NCBI GenBank assembly: GCA_031841125.1
Contig: CM063108.1
Coordinates: 70,590,344 to 70,654,343 of the forward strand
Reading direction: 5' to 3'
DNA: 64,000 nt
DNA from: Acanthococcus lagerstroemiae
Lineage: Eukaryota > Arthropoda > Insecta > Hemiptera > Eriococcidae
Made by a program: the position numbers and the translations under genes
Shown: positions 48,533-61,703 of the stretch, piece after piece
How the letters are laid out: every line of letters starts with the position of its first letter
Numbering within the stretch: position 1 is the stretch's first letter
Notes under the pieces: generated by a model
Seen by the model: the letters and a program-made list of their open reading frames with translations, nothing else
Told to the model about the DNA's origin: nothing
Database searches by the model: none

Positions 48533-51500
48533 ATGAAGGGCAAGTTTTACCATTGTATAAGACCGTTTAATTATATCTACAAAGTTTTTGGTTTGTGCTA
48601 TATCGTTGATGAATACCGTTCTGGTTTAGAGTTGACTTATATGTTACTGGTATTTGGGGTGTATGCATCTTGCGTGTGGACCGGGGTGCGCAACCTCATC
48701 ATAATTCAGCGGTATCCTTTTTTCAAAATTCAGCATATGGTGCTCTTCATTGCACTCCAAGTATTCCAAATTACGCCACTGATTGCTTTTCTACGATTCC
48801 GACTCATGAATGATGACTTTCGCTCGCTCGTTGAAACAGCTAGTCACTTATGCAGCGTAAATTTATCTCTAAGCACGGTGGAGTATCACCGGTTATCGCG
48901 GTGCGCTTTATCTATTCACATGTTTTACGTAATTTTCTTATTGGTACATATACAAGATACGATAACGCAGTATAATCCAGGATTCACTGACATGGCTTGC
49001 CTAGTCCTACTGGATACATGGACCTGTATACCCGCGCTACAGTTCTTTTGCTGGACATTGTTGTTCAAATTCTTGTTCAATAAATCTGCTCGGTTGCTTC
49101 TAGAAATAATGGCGCAAGTGAAGAGTATTCCGGGCACTTCGGCGGAAATTCAAGCTATGGCCGTTCGAAGTCGTACACGAATCAAGCATTTGACGAAAAC
49201 CATGCGACTGCTTTTGGATTTCAAAAACATGATAACAAAAATATACGACTTACAGATGATCATATTCATAGTGAATGTTAGCAATGGTATGATCTTCCAA
49301 TTGAAGTACATGCTGACCCTAAATTTGAACGAGGTACCGCAACCCGTTTCAGTAGCTCGTCTAGGCCTTCTTACAGCCACCTTTTTCTCTATTTTTTGGG
49401 CATCGCAGAGCAGTCTACTTAGTGTAAGTTATAATTGCGCTATTAAGGTAAGACCAATCCTCAGGTCAACTACGGCGCGTTCTTATTTCCAGTATGTACA
49501 CAAATGAGAGATTATTTTCCAAATCATGGTAAGTCCTATTTCTAAATCATGCAGGAAGCACAAAACACTGTTTACAACTCTCAGTTCTGACCTCACCCTC
49601 TCCCCCAACAACCTCAATCATAACCGAGACGACCTGGAACTTTCATTTAAAAAAGAAAAAATACTAGCGAAAATATAAGATGAAGAAAGTCCTAAAACTG
49701 GACTTACTTCGTTTTTGAATAAGATTACATACATCAAATAACTAAACTTGACTGCGTTCCGGAAGTTAATTTTTTTATTACCAAATATTGTGAGTACACG
49801 AAGAAAAGTGATTTCTTGCCGCAGTTCTAGGAAGAAATAGTGATGAGTCAGACATTTCATTACCCGATTTCGAAAAAAGCTTTCACTGCGTTTTTTGGAA
49901 ACTAGCTTTTTTTAAAGCAAATATTACGATAACCCGAAAAAATTGTTTTGTAGCAATTCGACCAAGTGATATTGATGAGTTGAGGGTTCCATACTCGAAT
50001 CCGAGTACTCGTACAACAGAAAAACAGGAAAAAATGGACTTACCACGCTTTGGAAAAGTATGTCTCAAACATTCGTATTTTATTGTCATTGTATTCCAGG
50101 TAAAAGAATTGGTGACTTCCATTTTCAAACTGATTACAACTCGCCGGTGTACCATTGATGAACGTGTAAGTACATATTGAATATTCAGTTAACTGGATAA
50201 TTTTTACTTTGTATGGCGGTTGCCGTTTATCTAAAAAATAATAGTTCTCAAATAAAGGGCCAGATTAATAGTGACGAAGTAATAATTTATCAAAGATTTA
50301 ATTCTGACTTCACAAGCCCCTCGCAGCAAAATTAATTCGTAAGTAATAATAACTATCGTTTTTACGTCTATGTATATGCGTATCAGCTTCGATTGACTAG
50401 TACCTGTTAATGAAATTTTAGAAATGCTAGCTCTTTAGTGCTATGGTACATTCATTCGAAAACTTGGTCTACCAATCAATACCTGTTTTCGCACAATGAC
50501 AAAACTGGATTCGAAAGGAATCAAGTTCATATTTGCCAATAACGTTTTAAAAACACAAAGACTGATTACCTTGACCAGTGTACAATGGGTGTAGGAATGA
50601 AGCTGAACTCGGTTTGTCGATTTAGATGGTGGTCAGATTTCCTGAAAAAAAGTATTTTGAGGCCGCTCTCCGTTTTGCCTAGTAGTATCATGTCTTCACT
50701 GTTCAAGCTGTATTTTGACAATAATGTTTCCTGATGACGGCACAGCCACCGAAAACATCCTTGCCAAAACACAATTTCTAACCATGAACAAGTAGTGCTC
50801 GTACTTTATTAAAGAAATAACTTGAAGTTCACTAACACCTCAAGGAAAAATGAATTCGTTTTTAGTACCTATAGATAGTTTCAAAGTCCAAAGTCGTAAT
50901 ATGGTAGCGATTTCATTTCAAGGAGGAGGATTTCAATTTTTTCATTAAAAAATTTTAATTTTATCAGTCGGAAAACATTTTGAACTCGATACAGAAATTC
51001 TGTCTAAATAACACACGATGAGTTACCCTCGTCTATTATCAGTTATCAGCCAGATAAGAAATTCTTCCCGCACTCGAATTGGCAAGTTACTCTATCTGTG
51101 ACAGAAGAAGTCTTACTTCTTGAACATGTTTCACAAAGACATCGTATTTCTCGCATACGCTTGCCCAAAAATCGATTTTCTCGCATGTACTTGGAATAAA
51201 TTTACCAGAAAAAAACCTCTCACTCGCGCATGTTCCACAAGAATCGCGAGCAAAAATAACTTTCGTGTGAAGGGGTAAATACAAGACGTGATCTGGTTGG
51301 GACGTATGGCGATGCACGCATGCCAAAGTGGCCCCTATGACACCACACCCCCGGCCACAGGAACTACCCTTTCGAGTATCGCGTCAGTGATCGGAAAGAC
51401 ATGGAACAAGATTAGAAATAAGTACTTTTGATGAGAAGAGCAAGAGATCGAACTGAGTGAGGAACAGGTAACGCAAGACAAGCGCAAGAATTCTTGCTTT

Positions 51501-52702
51501 GCACGGTATCGTCAATGGACAAGTTAGTACACAAGTACGCAAGCAAGTGAATCAGAAAAGGCCAACTTAAGAAAATTTTCCAACTGACGATCCAATTTTC
51601 CCAGCGTGTCCGTTATTTGAATGTAGCTAGCTGATATCTCGAATTTTCTAATATCTATTCTCCCTTCGAGGACACAAAAAGTGTTGCCAACTGATTCAAG
51701 CTTTAGGAGAATCTTTTCTTCGAGTTTTTTTTTTTTTTTTTTTATGGGTGCGTCGGTGCAGTCCCGGTACGATCACAGAATGATAGTCTAGGTTCACTTC
51801 AAAGAATTATAACTAAAAAGGTAATTTCGTTTCCGAAGTAATGACGTATTTTTTCTGATTCTATTATGTAGCTGTTAATATAATGACGCGATGTGCGGTG
51901 TTTACGAAGGGCACGGATTAAGAATAAATTTAATTTAGATAGACCACTAGCTCGCATTCGGAATTCTTGGGGGGAAAAAAAGATAAACCTAGCATTAACT
52001 CTGAGACTCGATTGTAACTTTGAAAATGAACTGTTCGTAGCAATAAAACTTTTATTTTTTTGGACCGAGCTCCAGCAGAATGGACGGTTTAGTTCTAAGG
52101 TGAAAACAAAATTCTCCCCATACACACTCCACTATTCGGGTAAACGTCAATAAGGGGAATAAGAATCAGAATAAACTGTAGCAAATTAGTAGTTTCTGCC
52201 TAAAAACTTGAAGTCCTCTGCGAGCGGTCATTTTTTTATCCGTTTCCAAATAGGAGGTTTTTCACGTTCAAGATTAAAATACTCTTCGTAATGTTTAGCA
52301 CTATTTGGCACTTATCACTAAGCTTGGGGCGCCCTACCTTTCTTCGGTAACTTTCTCATTGTACTCCTTGAATTTCAGCAGCATTACCGCAAAAAACTGA
52401 TGCGTGCTGTTAGTGATCTCCTGATTAATAAACTTTAATCCGTCTGTAGCTGCAGAAATTTATCATGCGATTTGTGTATGGAAACCATTCCTTCAGATTT
52501 TGCGGTCTATTAAGTTTCACCTACAGAAATCTTATATCCGTAAGTAATAATCTGTTAACAAATAATACTGCTGGAGGAATGTACTCGAAAGGCATTGCAG
52601 TAATCAAAATTTAAATAATTTCTTTATTTTTGGTTCAAATAGATTGTATCGTTATTCATTGCGTACTTGATAGTCGAAATGCAGTTAAGTTCGAGGAATT
52701 GA
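48533..52702 (+). CDS. Gustatory receptor, subfamily 2, gene 3 (4 exons)
   Basis: Complete receptor of about 368 residues. Exons: 48533-49423 (297 codons, donor GTAAGT), 50100-50165 (22, VKELVTSIFKLITTRRCTID, donor GTAAGT), 52450-52539 (30, FRFCGLLSFTYRNLIS, donor GTAAGT), 52643-52702 (19 plus TGA, IVSLFIAYLIVEMQLSSRN). Introns are 676, 2284 and 103 bp, all phase 0; the second is much larger than in its paralogues. The frame is open back to an ATG at 48362, but MKGKFYHCIRPFNYIYKVFG at 48533 aligns with the gene at 45324, so the extra 57 codons are probably leader. Membrane layout and the WTLLFKFLFNKSARLL block match the paralogue. It is inferred to be a chemoreceptor channel subunit; ligand unknown. 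Confidence 0.88.
51725..51743. repeat. T19 homopolymer
   Basis: Nineteen T residues inside the second intron of the receptor gene at 48533. It could be the A-tail of a retroposon on the minus strand, but the body was not identified. Confidence 0.85.
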
Positions 52703-55700
52703 AATGCTTCGTATCTCAAATGGATCAGCGATCATCTCGATGTGACTTAAATCATATAGATATCAAGGGAGATGGTACTATGTCAAAAAACACGTCAAGT
52801 AAAATCTTCGAGCCGAATTTTACAATAATTAAAAGAACATAATGTAAACTTTATCATAGAGTAACTTTCACATATCATTCAGAGTAGTGAAAACTAGTAA
52901 TTGTTTGTCGAAATAGCCAGGCCCGTGGCGTCATGATTCGAACAGGGGAATCACCTCACACCTGAGCTGACAATTGGCACCACCTCTTAGGAGATTAGTT
53001 TGCCAAATTCAAGTGGAAAAGCCTTCGACCATATACTTAATAATGGAGGGCCAGTACCATTTTTTTTTGCATACAGTTCGATTCATCCAACATCTCAGTG
53101 CAGCCACGGGATGAAGCGCAGATGCAACCGGCAGCCCTGTTACTCGTATCACAGCTCTAGAAATGCAAACTAGTTAATTATTCCGAAAAGTATTTGAGAA
53201 AATACTTGACCATTATTAACTGAATATCCTCCAACGTATACGCATTTTTATTTTCATCGGTCGCATTTTCGCCTGTGTAAGTGGTTGCACTGGGTTACCT
53301 TTTCACTACCTCTCGCTACATTGGCCCTTCATCATTAGGTACCTATATTATGCTCGAAAGAAAAAACCAAACTGAACAGCTTATTTTCTTATGTACTGAA
53401 ATTTTGAAGTTGAAATTCTCATCTTGCCTGCACCCGTGGATCTCGAGTTACCCCCTTGTATAGAAAAATGGTCACGCTACGGGACTAGGTATAACGGAAA
53501 CTAAAGCCGACTCCATAGTTATAGCGATAGTGACGTTAAAACACTGTACAATATTAAATATACACTTATACATATCCATCTAAATTATTATAATATAGAT
53601 ACATGAAGAAAAAATTGAGCTAAGAACGAACGTACCATACCTACTTTTAACAAAACTGATTCAGTTTTCAGGTGGCATGACAGTCGCGTACTCAGAAAAT
53701 TCTTTTGGGGAGGCTTAAAAAGTTAAAAAGCGAAATAACGTCCAGTATTGATAGGCGACAGTTGAATTTGTTAATTTACAAAACCAGAGAAGGGAACTGT
53801 ACGATATTTTTAAATTTTCCTTCATGAGGGGTGAGGGTGTGGCAGGATAACATAGTTCTTATAGCGCCCAGTGGGTGCATGACTGGCTGGTGGTCCCGGG
53901 TATGATGTAGACTGTCTAGACTCTCAACCGCGTATTACCCTTTAGAAAGCGTGCATTATTTTGAATGCCTAATTGAACCATTTTATTCAAAAAGGGCACG
54001 GGATCTGCAGTCCCTGAAGACTTTACTAATGTTAGAGCGTCACGAGTATAAATAGGCAAAATGACAGAAAACAAACGAAAGAGAGAAAATATTATCAAAG
54101 TTAACATCAGAAAAATTGTCACCAATTCAGAAAAATAAATTATCTTCAATAGTGAACTGAATAACGAGTAATCCAGAAAAAGCTCTTACAAATAGGCACA
54201 TATACTCTCGATTGTTTTATAAAAGGAGGTTTTTGGAAGCAATAGTTTGACGCTGATGAGGAATACACCACCGCATCTATCCCGATAAAGGTAAGTAAAA
54301 TAAACTTCTAACAGAGATTAATTCAAAGAATTCCCGAATACAGTTAGGTAAACATATTTTATTGAAAGGAAGAGATAAAAAAGGAGTGTTTGGAAATTTT
54401 ATTTTTATTTCGTGTTATTTATTTATTTTTTTTACAATGACTATTAAAAATAAAAATTTTAGTACTTCGACGTTCTAATTTTTGTGTTCTGCAAATTGTC
54501 AACAGTGGTTAGTTGGTCTTTCTCAACTCTTCACTTCGTTCTCAGTCGACCTGTCATGCCTTCTCATTCGCGGGTTTATCTTTGTGAACTACAAAAATAT
54601 AGGTAGTTAGGGCGTTACCTATTTTAATTTTTATTCTTTCGCTTACTGGTTTCATAATCATTTACTAGGAAAACAATATCTTCCTAATACAAGATGGTAT
54701 CGGAAGGTTGAACATTTCGTTGCAATTTACTCCATCCGTTGCGCTCGTGGAGCAAACTTTTGCACTCAATGTCAAGAACCTTCCTTTTACCATTACCACC
54801 CTGAATAGAAATATGCTATTCCCTATTCGTTTTACTTATTATCTACCTATATGGAAGTTCGACCGTACATATTATAGATAGGTGAGTTATATGTAAACTT
54901 GTAGGTAAGTGTATAAATATATATCACATGATATTACCATTTATTAGCTTTTGTTGTGCACCACTCGCTGTCTACAGAGTTCGACTAACATAAAAAAGCA
55001 ATCCAGCTCTGGGAAATCATATTTTTCAACAAGTCGAGAATTCCACAGTAATTTTCTCTTTGTCAGTTTTTCATTCAATTTGATTCTCCGAATAATTACC
55101 TAGGTACGATTTTTTCTAGACTACAGACGATATCCTCTCACATCCTTCCCCTATAATGGTTTTACTAAATAAGTTACATGCAATCAATGTAATTTACGTA
55201 TAGTATGTAGCTGCATCTACATTATACAATATAGCTACATCTATGACCAGGGCGCATGCAGGATTTTATACAGGTAAAACGAACTCTAAAACGAGAAATC
55301 CAGCAGCCTCCGACCTTAAACTACTTTTTATCCTTCCGCTTGAATTTTTTTTTGGATACACGTGATCTTCCATCAGCATCTTAATACCTAGGTTTGTTTA
55401 TTTTTTATTTTATTTTATATTTAGCGAGACACTTATCGCCTATATACCATGATCTCGGTACATCTTAAAGTTAATTGTACTTAGTACATTATTTAATACG
55501 TAATAGGTACAGTAAATTTAAATGCGGTGTGAGAGCTTGTTGTGAGTCACTGATTTGGATAAACAAAAATTCTTCGAAGTTCTCGAGCCCAGCATCCTTT
55601 TTATACAGAAATACCGTATATCAGCTTTAAAACAATCTAATAGAGAGGTTATGTTTTTATAGTTCGAAACCAGGAGGAAAGGAAGAATAGGAAAACGAAA

Positions 55701-57690
55701 AACATATAATTAGGTTCAAAATATTCTTCTTCAGTGGGAATCTAAAAATTTTCAAAGTGTTTGATACTTCGATTTTTGAAGGTTTGAAACCTAAACATCC
55801 TCGTAACTTAATTATCATTATTGGAACAGAAAATATTCGAGCGAACAAGAGAATGTTTGAAAATAACCACAAAAAGAAAAGAAAAGAAAAAAATGGTAAG
55901 ATATTGAAAAAAAAAATCCAAATAATGCCAAAAAACTACGATCATTTTAAAAAGTAACACTGGTTCTAAGGAGCAAAGTTAACTCGAGCAAGAATTTTTT
56001 CAACCTCGTCAATCACTATAAATTATTATTTCCCGTATGTTAGCTAGAGGAACTTTCATCAATTTTTGAGCATCAGAATTCCCTTTGGAATGGAATCCAC
56101 ACTTAAAAAATCTCTGCAATGTTTTATGTTATGACAAGAAGAGAAAGAAGAAGTTCAGATTTTATCGAAGAACTATATTATGCATCCATTATTGTATGAT
56201 CGAAAAATCGGATCATTAAGACACAATCAAAGACGATAATGGTCAAATAATATTCAATTTTGGTAGATGATATTCAATATTAATTTAAAGGTTTGATTCT
56301 TTTCTGGAGAGCAATGCGAGTTTGCTACAAACGTCAGGTCCGTTGGAAGATTCTCCTCAGAATCGACTTTAGAAACCTTAAAAAACTAAAAACAGAATAC
56401 TTATCACACGGTACCTACATGTTTTTATTCTCTTTGAAGTTCGGTGGTTATTGCAGATTTGGAGACAATACCTTTTGTACAACCGCGAAACAACGTTGTA
56501 TGCGTCGTGCGTCTTTTGTTTAACAAATTAATGAGTCAATGAATTTCCAATTTCACTTATTCTGTAAAAATGTAGCCACGATAGCTTGTTACCTATTCTT
56601 TTTACATTAATTAATTAATTAATCATACGGAGTTGTGTAAATAAACAAGAACTTTTACCGCAGCAAGTTTTTCAATTTTCCGAGCCAACCACGTTGAAGA
56701 TTACCAAATGGGCGCTGTATCAAAGTAGAAAATATGTTAATTAGGATGGGAAATGGAAAAGTCGTTTATACTACATAAAAAAAAATTATCACGCAAGTAC
56801 GGCAAAAACTTTTTTCATTTTATATCGCCGTATTTTTTTTAAATATAATTTCGAGCTGACTACGGTGAAAATTCGGATGTATACCTTTCAGGCCGGATAC
56901 CAGAATTTTTCTGTGGGGCGGATTTCATAGTGTTGGCCCTTAAAAGTGATTAAAAAAGGCATCCATTGACGAGCGATGCAAGTAAAGAGCTTTTTCAATT
57001 TTTCAGAGAATTTCTACATAAAAGTTATATTTTGAACGATCATCAGAGGCAATTATCCCTCAAATCATCCCCCTCCCTCTTAAAAAAAACAATAATTAAA
57101 AAACAGTTATGGCACATTCTACGATTGCGAATATAGGTAAGTATCCGATCTACATACCTAACTGGTAGATATACACTTCATATTGGCGGATTTCTAATAA
57201 ATAACAGATGATGAAAGTTCTCCGAAGTAGAAGATGCTAGTACAAAGGTTAACACAGTAAGTCTAAACATAATACACATTAAAATAGTTTCTGTTTCGAA
57301 TGAAAATTAGATATCAACTCAGCAACTCGACGAAGAGAATTTCGGCACGCTCGAAATAATCGAAACATTCGGAAAAACCCGTATTCGACATTCGTTGGGC
57401 ACCAAAATAATTATATATACTTCGTTAAGTGCATACAAGCCAAGCGCCGAAGGTATGACTTCGCGTCTCTGGTTAATCCAGAATTAAAGCGCAATTCAAA
57501 ATCACGTTTTCATACTACTGGTAGATAGTCAGATTAAGTAAACCTAAGTCCATTCCACCGCTGACGAGTGTAATTAATAGTTAATTTACATTTCAGCACA
57601 CAGGAAAACAGTATCAAAAGCTTAGTGTCACATGAAATCACTTAGTAAACCATTCTTAACTGTAGTTTCGAGAAAATTGTACACTTTTTT
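52703..57690. other. Intergenic, no gene seen
   Basis: About 5 kb of AT-rich DNA after the last receptor. Frames are under 80 codons, and none has splice sites plus recognisable protein. No further receptor exon or repeat ends were detected on either strand. Confidence 0.5.
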
Positions 57691-57719
57691 TTTTAAATAA
57701 TTTTTTTTTTTAAATTTGT

Positions 57720-58179
57720 TTATTAGCACTGCCCATCGGCATTCTCCAATACATATTAACTGATACTAGTATATATTATATCGTAACTAGCTATTCTTAA
57801 TGTGACGCGAAGGAAGTACGGCCAGTGCAGTACTTCTTACAATATTGTTTGCTAGCAGGATAGATCCGTCGGCTTTGTTCTCCTCAGCCGGCGGGTGATG
57901 GATCCAGTATCCAAGAGGACAATAGCTTCCGGATTCGGATGCTGGTGAAGTCGCTGCTCGTGTCTAGTTGCAGTCTTCCCGATTTCTTCCTCGACTGAGG
58001 TCAGGTGAAAGTCTCGGTAAAATGATATGAATCTGCGAAACTTAGCTAATAATGAGCAGTCAATTAGGTATATCTAGGACTTCGCAAACCTACCCCACAG
58101 CGGTACTTACAACTATTGTATTTTTTGAGTGTGTTCTTTAGCCCCCACGAATCGGGATTTCAAGCCTTAGGAGTGCTTC

Positions 58180-58214
<35 letters not shown>
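57720..58214 (+). mobile_element. Possible retroposon with A30 tail
   Basis: A segment of moderate GC ends GGATTTCAAGCCTTAGGAG, a few more bases, and then 30 A residues (58185-58214). Its left side begins near TTAGCACTGCCCATCGGCAT after poly-T. The tail suggests insertion of reverse-transcribed RNA. No box A/B and no coding sequence was recognised, and the limits are approximate. Confidence 0.4.
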
Positions 58215-58217
<3 letters not shown>

Positions 58218-58419
58218 TATAACGAAATTATTTTGTCTAGAGAAAAATTCTTTAGAAGTCTCGATATACTTTTTTTTTTGAAACCTAAATAATGATACTA
58301 ATGAATACTAACTCACGTCAGGATGAGTAGGCCAAAGTACTGATTCAGCCAGCAGGATCGGGAATAGTTCATTCAACCTGGTACACTGTAAAAACCAAAA
58401 GGTAAGCACTCTTGTCCAC

Positions 58420-59280
58420 CTATCAGACCACTAAGATATCATATCTAAGATCATACATCTGATCTCGCATTTTCGCCCAGCCAGCCATGACGCATCTCAG
58501 AACACGGGCTTCCAGTTCCTGGACATTCACACCAGGTACAAATCTGGCCCGTCTGGCCAACCCTACTCTGCCCCTCTGACAAAGCAAACTTAAAGCGCAA
58601 CGCGATGTCCCCAACAGTGGCAGAAGTACCTCTGCCCCACCTGTCAGCTGTGGATCCCCGCAGGGTATGCCCTGCAGCCCCTCCAATGGGCGAATGTAGT
58701 GGGTTAACTCTCCCCTAGCTAGGGAGAGCGTAGCGTCGTACCAGCGTGACCCCTTACCATTTGCATTCGCCAACTCCTACCTAGCACCTGCACGTGGTGA
58801 TTGGGGTACCAGCCAAGCAACATCGTTGGGCAGCTGCCGCGCCAGGAGGGGGCAGACCCATCGTCGGTGCGCTTGCCTCGACCTTCAACGTCGAGTAAGG
58901 GAGGCAGCTACCCCACGCTTGCAAGTGTGTGTACCTATGATGCACCAGCGCGGAGGTATTGTAATGGAGGTAGTACAGCGCAATAAGCTACCAAGGATCC
59001 CCTATGAGTAGAGGGGACCTTGGGAGGAGAAGGAAAACTCCGAGATTAAAACCTTTTTGAGAGAAGGAAAACTCGAACAAACTAGGTCAAAGCCGTGACT
59101 GGAGCCTTCTGCAGTGGGGGACCAAGTGGCCCTACTGAAGTCGTAATGGACCGCAAGACCACGCAACGACGAGGCGCTGGTGGATGGGTTACGTATCGTG
59201 AAGGCATCGTAACGCTCAGGGCGACTTTAGCCGACCCGTTCACTCCGGAAGCCAGCGCCGGAAGGCTGGCCATAAAAAGA
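58420..59280. other. GC-rich block, probably a non-LTR element leader fragment
   Basis: About 860 bp far richer in G and C than anything near it. It contains GGGAGGAGAAGGAAAACTCC and shortly after GAGAAGGAAAACTCGAACAA, and CCCCTAGCTAGGGGAG-like palindromic sequence near 58713. Leaders of some insect non-LTR retrotransposons have AAGGAAAACTCC words of this kind, which is my reason for the call. Frames on both strands (such as 58423-58773 minus, 116 codons) match no protein I know. It ends abruptly against mitochondrial-like DNA at 59281. Confidence 0.35.
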
Positions 59281-59560
59281 TTTTAATTTATTAATTAAAT
59301 ATATTAAATTAATTATAAAGAAAAATATTATGATAAAAATTAAATTAATTATATTAAAAGGGAATTCTATAATTTTTGTTCCTTTATTATATTGAAATTA
59401 TCATAATTATTGAATAAATTAGGGGTAATTAAAATTAGATTAATTAAAATTATTAAAATTAAAATAAGAAAATAAAAATCTTTTAGTAATAATATTGGAT
59501 TTAAATTAATTAAATCTAATTTATTGTTTATTCCTAAGGGATTAGATGATTTATAGCCTT
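59281..59560 (-). other. Nuclear insertion of mitochondrial DNA (NUMT)
   Basis: An abrupt change to almost pure A/T sequence with mitochondrial codon use. Part of it reads as cytochrome b on the minus strand (59394-59549). The outer piece (59281-59393) is also very AT-rich but does not continue cytochrome b, so the insert is rearranged or diverged. Confidence 0.65.
59394..59549 (-). pseudogene. cob: Cytochrome b fragment (nuclear mitochondrial pseudogene)
   Basis: Translated on the minus strand with ATA as Met, 52 codons start SSNPLGMNN and continue through LNPMLLLKD to ITPNLFNNYDNF. This matches the middle of insect cytochrome b: GSSNPLG, then the FHPxFxxKD stretch, a hydrophobic helix, and TPNLFxxxDNF. 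Cytochrome b is the ubiquinol-oxidising core of complex III in the mitochondrion. Here only a fragment survives; it stops a few codons after DNF at TAG and lacks both haem-ligand histidine regions. Chance agreement over this many ordered motifs is unlikely, but the identification rests on reading, not on a search. Confidence 0.72.
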
Positions 59561-60353
59561 AAAAGGCAATTCTCTTCTTCCGCACCAAATACACGAACTG
59601 TCTCTAAATGACGACGAATAACATAATGACAGCCCTTTTGTGAGACCTAGAGCAGCCTCGATCGCTTTCACCAAGGATCATTCATTCCCTTCTACTTTCT
59701 TAGCTGACGCGGTATATTTTTGTAAAACTATCGCATTCTGCCTAATTCTAAGACCGTTGTTCAAGTCATGTTTTCCGTACCCAGTACAGGGGTGATATAA
59801 TGCAGTTTCCTAACTAACCTTCGACTACTTTTTTATTTTGTAAACTATTCCAGGCAAATGGATTCTACCGGCGAGCGCACAGCTGCACTCATAAAACATT
59901 AAATTCAATTCGAACAGACCGCAACCTTTTCTTACAATACTGTGGAACCCACTTTGCGCAAATTCTCAGGAAACACGACGATTTTCCGCAAAAAAACGTG
60001 ACGAGACTTTGTGTCACACGTAGTTTGATTGATAACACGCAATGTAGTTGAAAGTTGAAAAATGAAATTTGAGATCTAACATACCACGAGTTTGCATTTT
60101 CAGTTTCAATGTAGAATTTATTGAAAAACTGTAGATCATTTCAGATTCAAAAAAATTTTTCATTCAGAACTGAACACTGGTCTCCATTTTTCTCGATAGT
60201 TTTAATCTCCAATCAGAAAACTGATGCACACTTGCAATATCAATCATTCTTAAGGCGTTGCGAACTGGTCGGTTCACCCTACTGTATTTTTAGAGACTTG
60301 AATTTAACATTAATCGAGGCTCTTGTCCCCCTCCCCTCCAGTGGGAAGACAGC
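59561..60353. other. Intergenic, no gene seen
   Basis: A 78-codon frame (60121-60357) has no recognised product and ends at the Harbinger insertion. Confidence 0.45.
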
Positions 60354-60356
60354 TTA

Positions 60357-61703
60357 GGGCCGGTGCACACTTGGCGTTTTTACGGTGACTGCAGTATGGT
60401 TGCGTTTTTACAAGATGAATTTTTACGTTTATAAAAATGTCCTGAAAAAACGCACGAAGAGGGGACGTGCGTATTTATTCTTTTGACATGTGAGTGAGCA
60501 GACGTGAAAATGAATACAAGTTCAAAATTTAAATTTGTGGCCTTTATTAGAAGCTGCAAATTTATTAGACTCGGTGGAACGAAAACATTGGGTGCATACG
60601 TTTCACAAAGCGAAACAAATGAACGGTTCAGAAAATTTTATAATAGTATTCGTGAATACCTTCGGAAATTCTTCGAATACTATCGAATGTCTGTTAATTC
60701 GTTTGATGTACTTTTGGAGTTGTTACGACCTTACACGAATACCTTTATGCGAAATCCAATAAGTGCTGAAGAACGACTGACATCAATTACTCTATTCTAA
60801 GAATTCAAGATACAAATTTTTCAATTATAACTTTTTTTTCTCCTTTTGTACTAATAGCAGTTGCAGATGTAAACTTATCGTTCATCAGGAAATCATGATA
60901 CATGTAGAAGCATATGGTTCTGAGATTCTACCATATTTCAAGGGAGTCCGGTGAGTCAGAAATTGTATGCTGGAGCTTTGAATTTACCACCACCGCAGTA
61001 CCTACCAAATACAACTACAGATCCACAACCGTTTACTTTTGTAGCTGATGAAGCAAGCTGTACACTAATCTTCAGCGACCTTTCCAGCAACGAAATTTAG
61101 ACCCACATCGAAGAGTATACAATTATAGACTGTTTAGATGTCGCGTCATTCAGTAGAATATGCATTCGGCATTTTGGTCAATAAGTGGAAAGTATTTCAT
61201 TCCACCATACTAGCTGAGCCTGACTTCGGAGACGATCTCATCAATGCCTACTGTATTTTACACAATTTCGTGTGGCGAAGAGATGGTTACAATTTTGAAG
61301 ATGCACTCACTCATCCATTTGCCAACATCACAAATTTCGGTCTAAGTACTTTAGGCGAGGGCAATCAAGTTCGAGAAGGTTGAGAATTATTTTATATGAA
61401 TGGGGGCCATCACTGATGCCAGACGTTCATCAGACATCTCATGAATCACACGAGCTTCACTTTTTGACCCACTAAACTATAAAAACACGACGGTGGTTTG
61501 TCGTATCCGTTGTCCCTCCTTACGACAGCATATGATGCCGTAGTTCACCGTACGATACAATGCAGTTTCTTACCGTACCGCAAAAACGTCCTGATGTGTG
61601 AACTAGTGTACCATATTTAAATAGACGTGCTCTCATCTCTCCGTTAAAACGCAACTGTATTACACCGTTAACGTATGTAAAAACGCCAAGTGTGCACCGC
61701 CAT
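60357..61703. mobile_element. PIF/Harbinger DNA transposon, internally deleted
   Basis: Inverted ends: GGTGCACACTTGGCGTTTTT on the left, and on the right the complement (AAAACGCCAAGTGTGCACC, about 61679-61697). The few outermost bases are imperfect. TTA lies on both sides (60354-60356 and 61704-61706), matching the 3-bp TWA duplication of this superfamily. Inside are two broken pieces of a Harbinger transposase. Length 1347 bp, shorter than an autonomous copy. Confidence 0.82.
60504..61383 (+). pseudogene. Harbinger DDE transposase pseudogene
   Basis: The N-terminal part is split over two frames. One (60535 on) reads WPLLEAANLLDSVERKHWVH and FHKAKQMNGSENF; the other (60504-60800) reads KFFEYYRMSVNSFDVLLELL and MRNPISAEERL. 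These are the ordered blocks that precede the DDE_Tnp_4 domain (FxxxRMSxxxFDxLL, RxPISxEERL). The frame changes near 60630. At 61138-61383 the C-terminal piece RHSVEYAFGILVNKWKVFHS and LINAYCILHNFV matches the end of the domain (RxxVExAFGxL, CxxLHN). The central catalytic part is largely missing. It is non-functional. Confidence 0.8.

Noticed and set aside
58423..58773. 116-codon minus-strand open frame
   Set aside because: It lies in a GC-rich block where both strands are open, and it matches no known protein.
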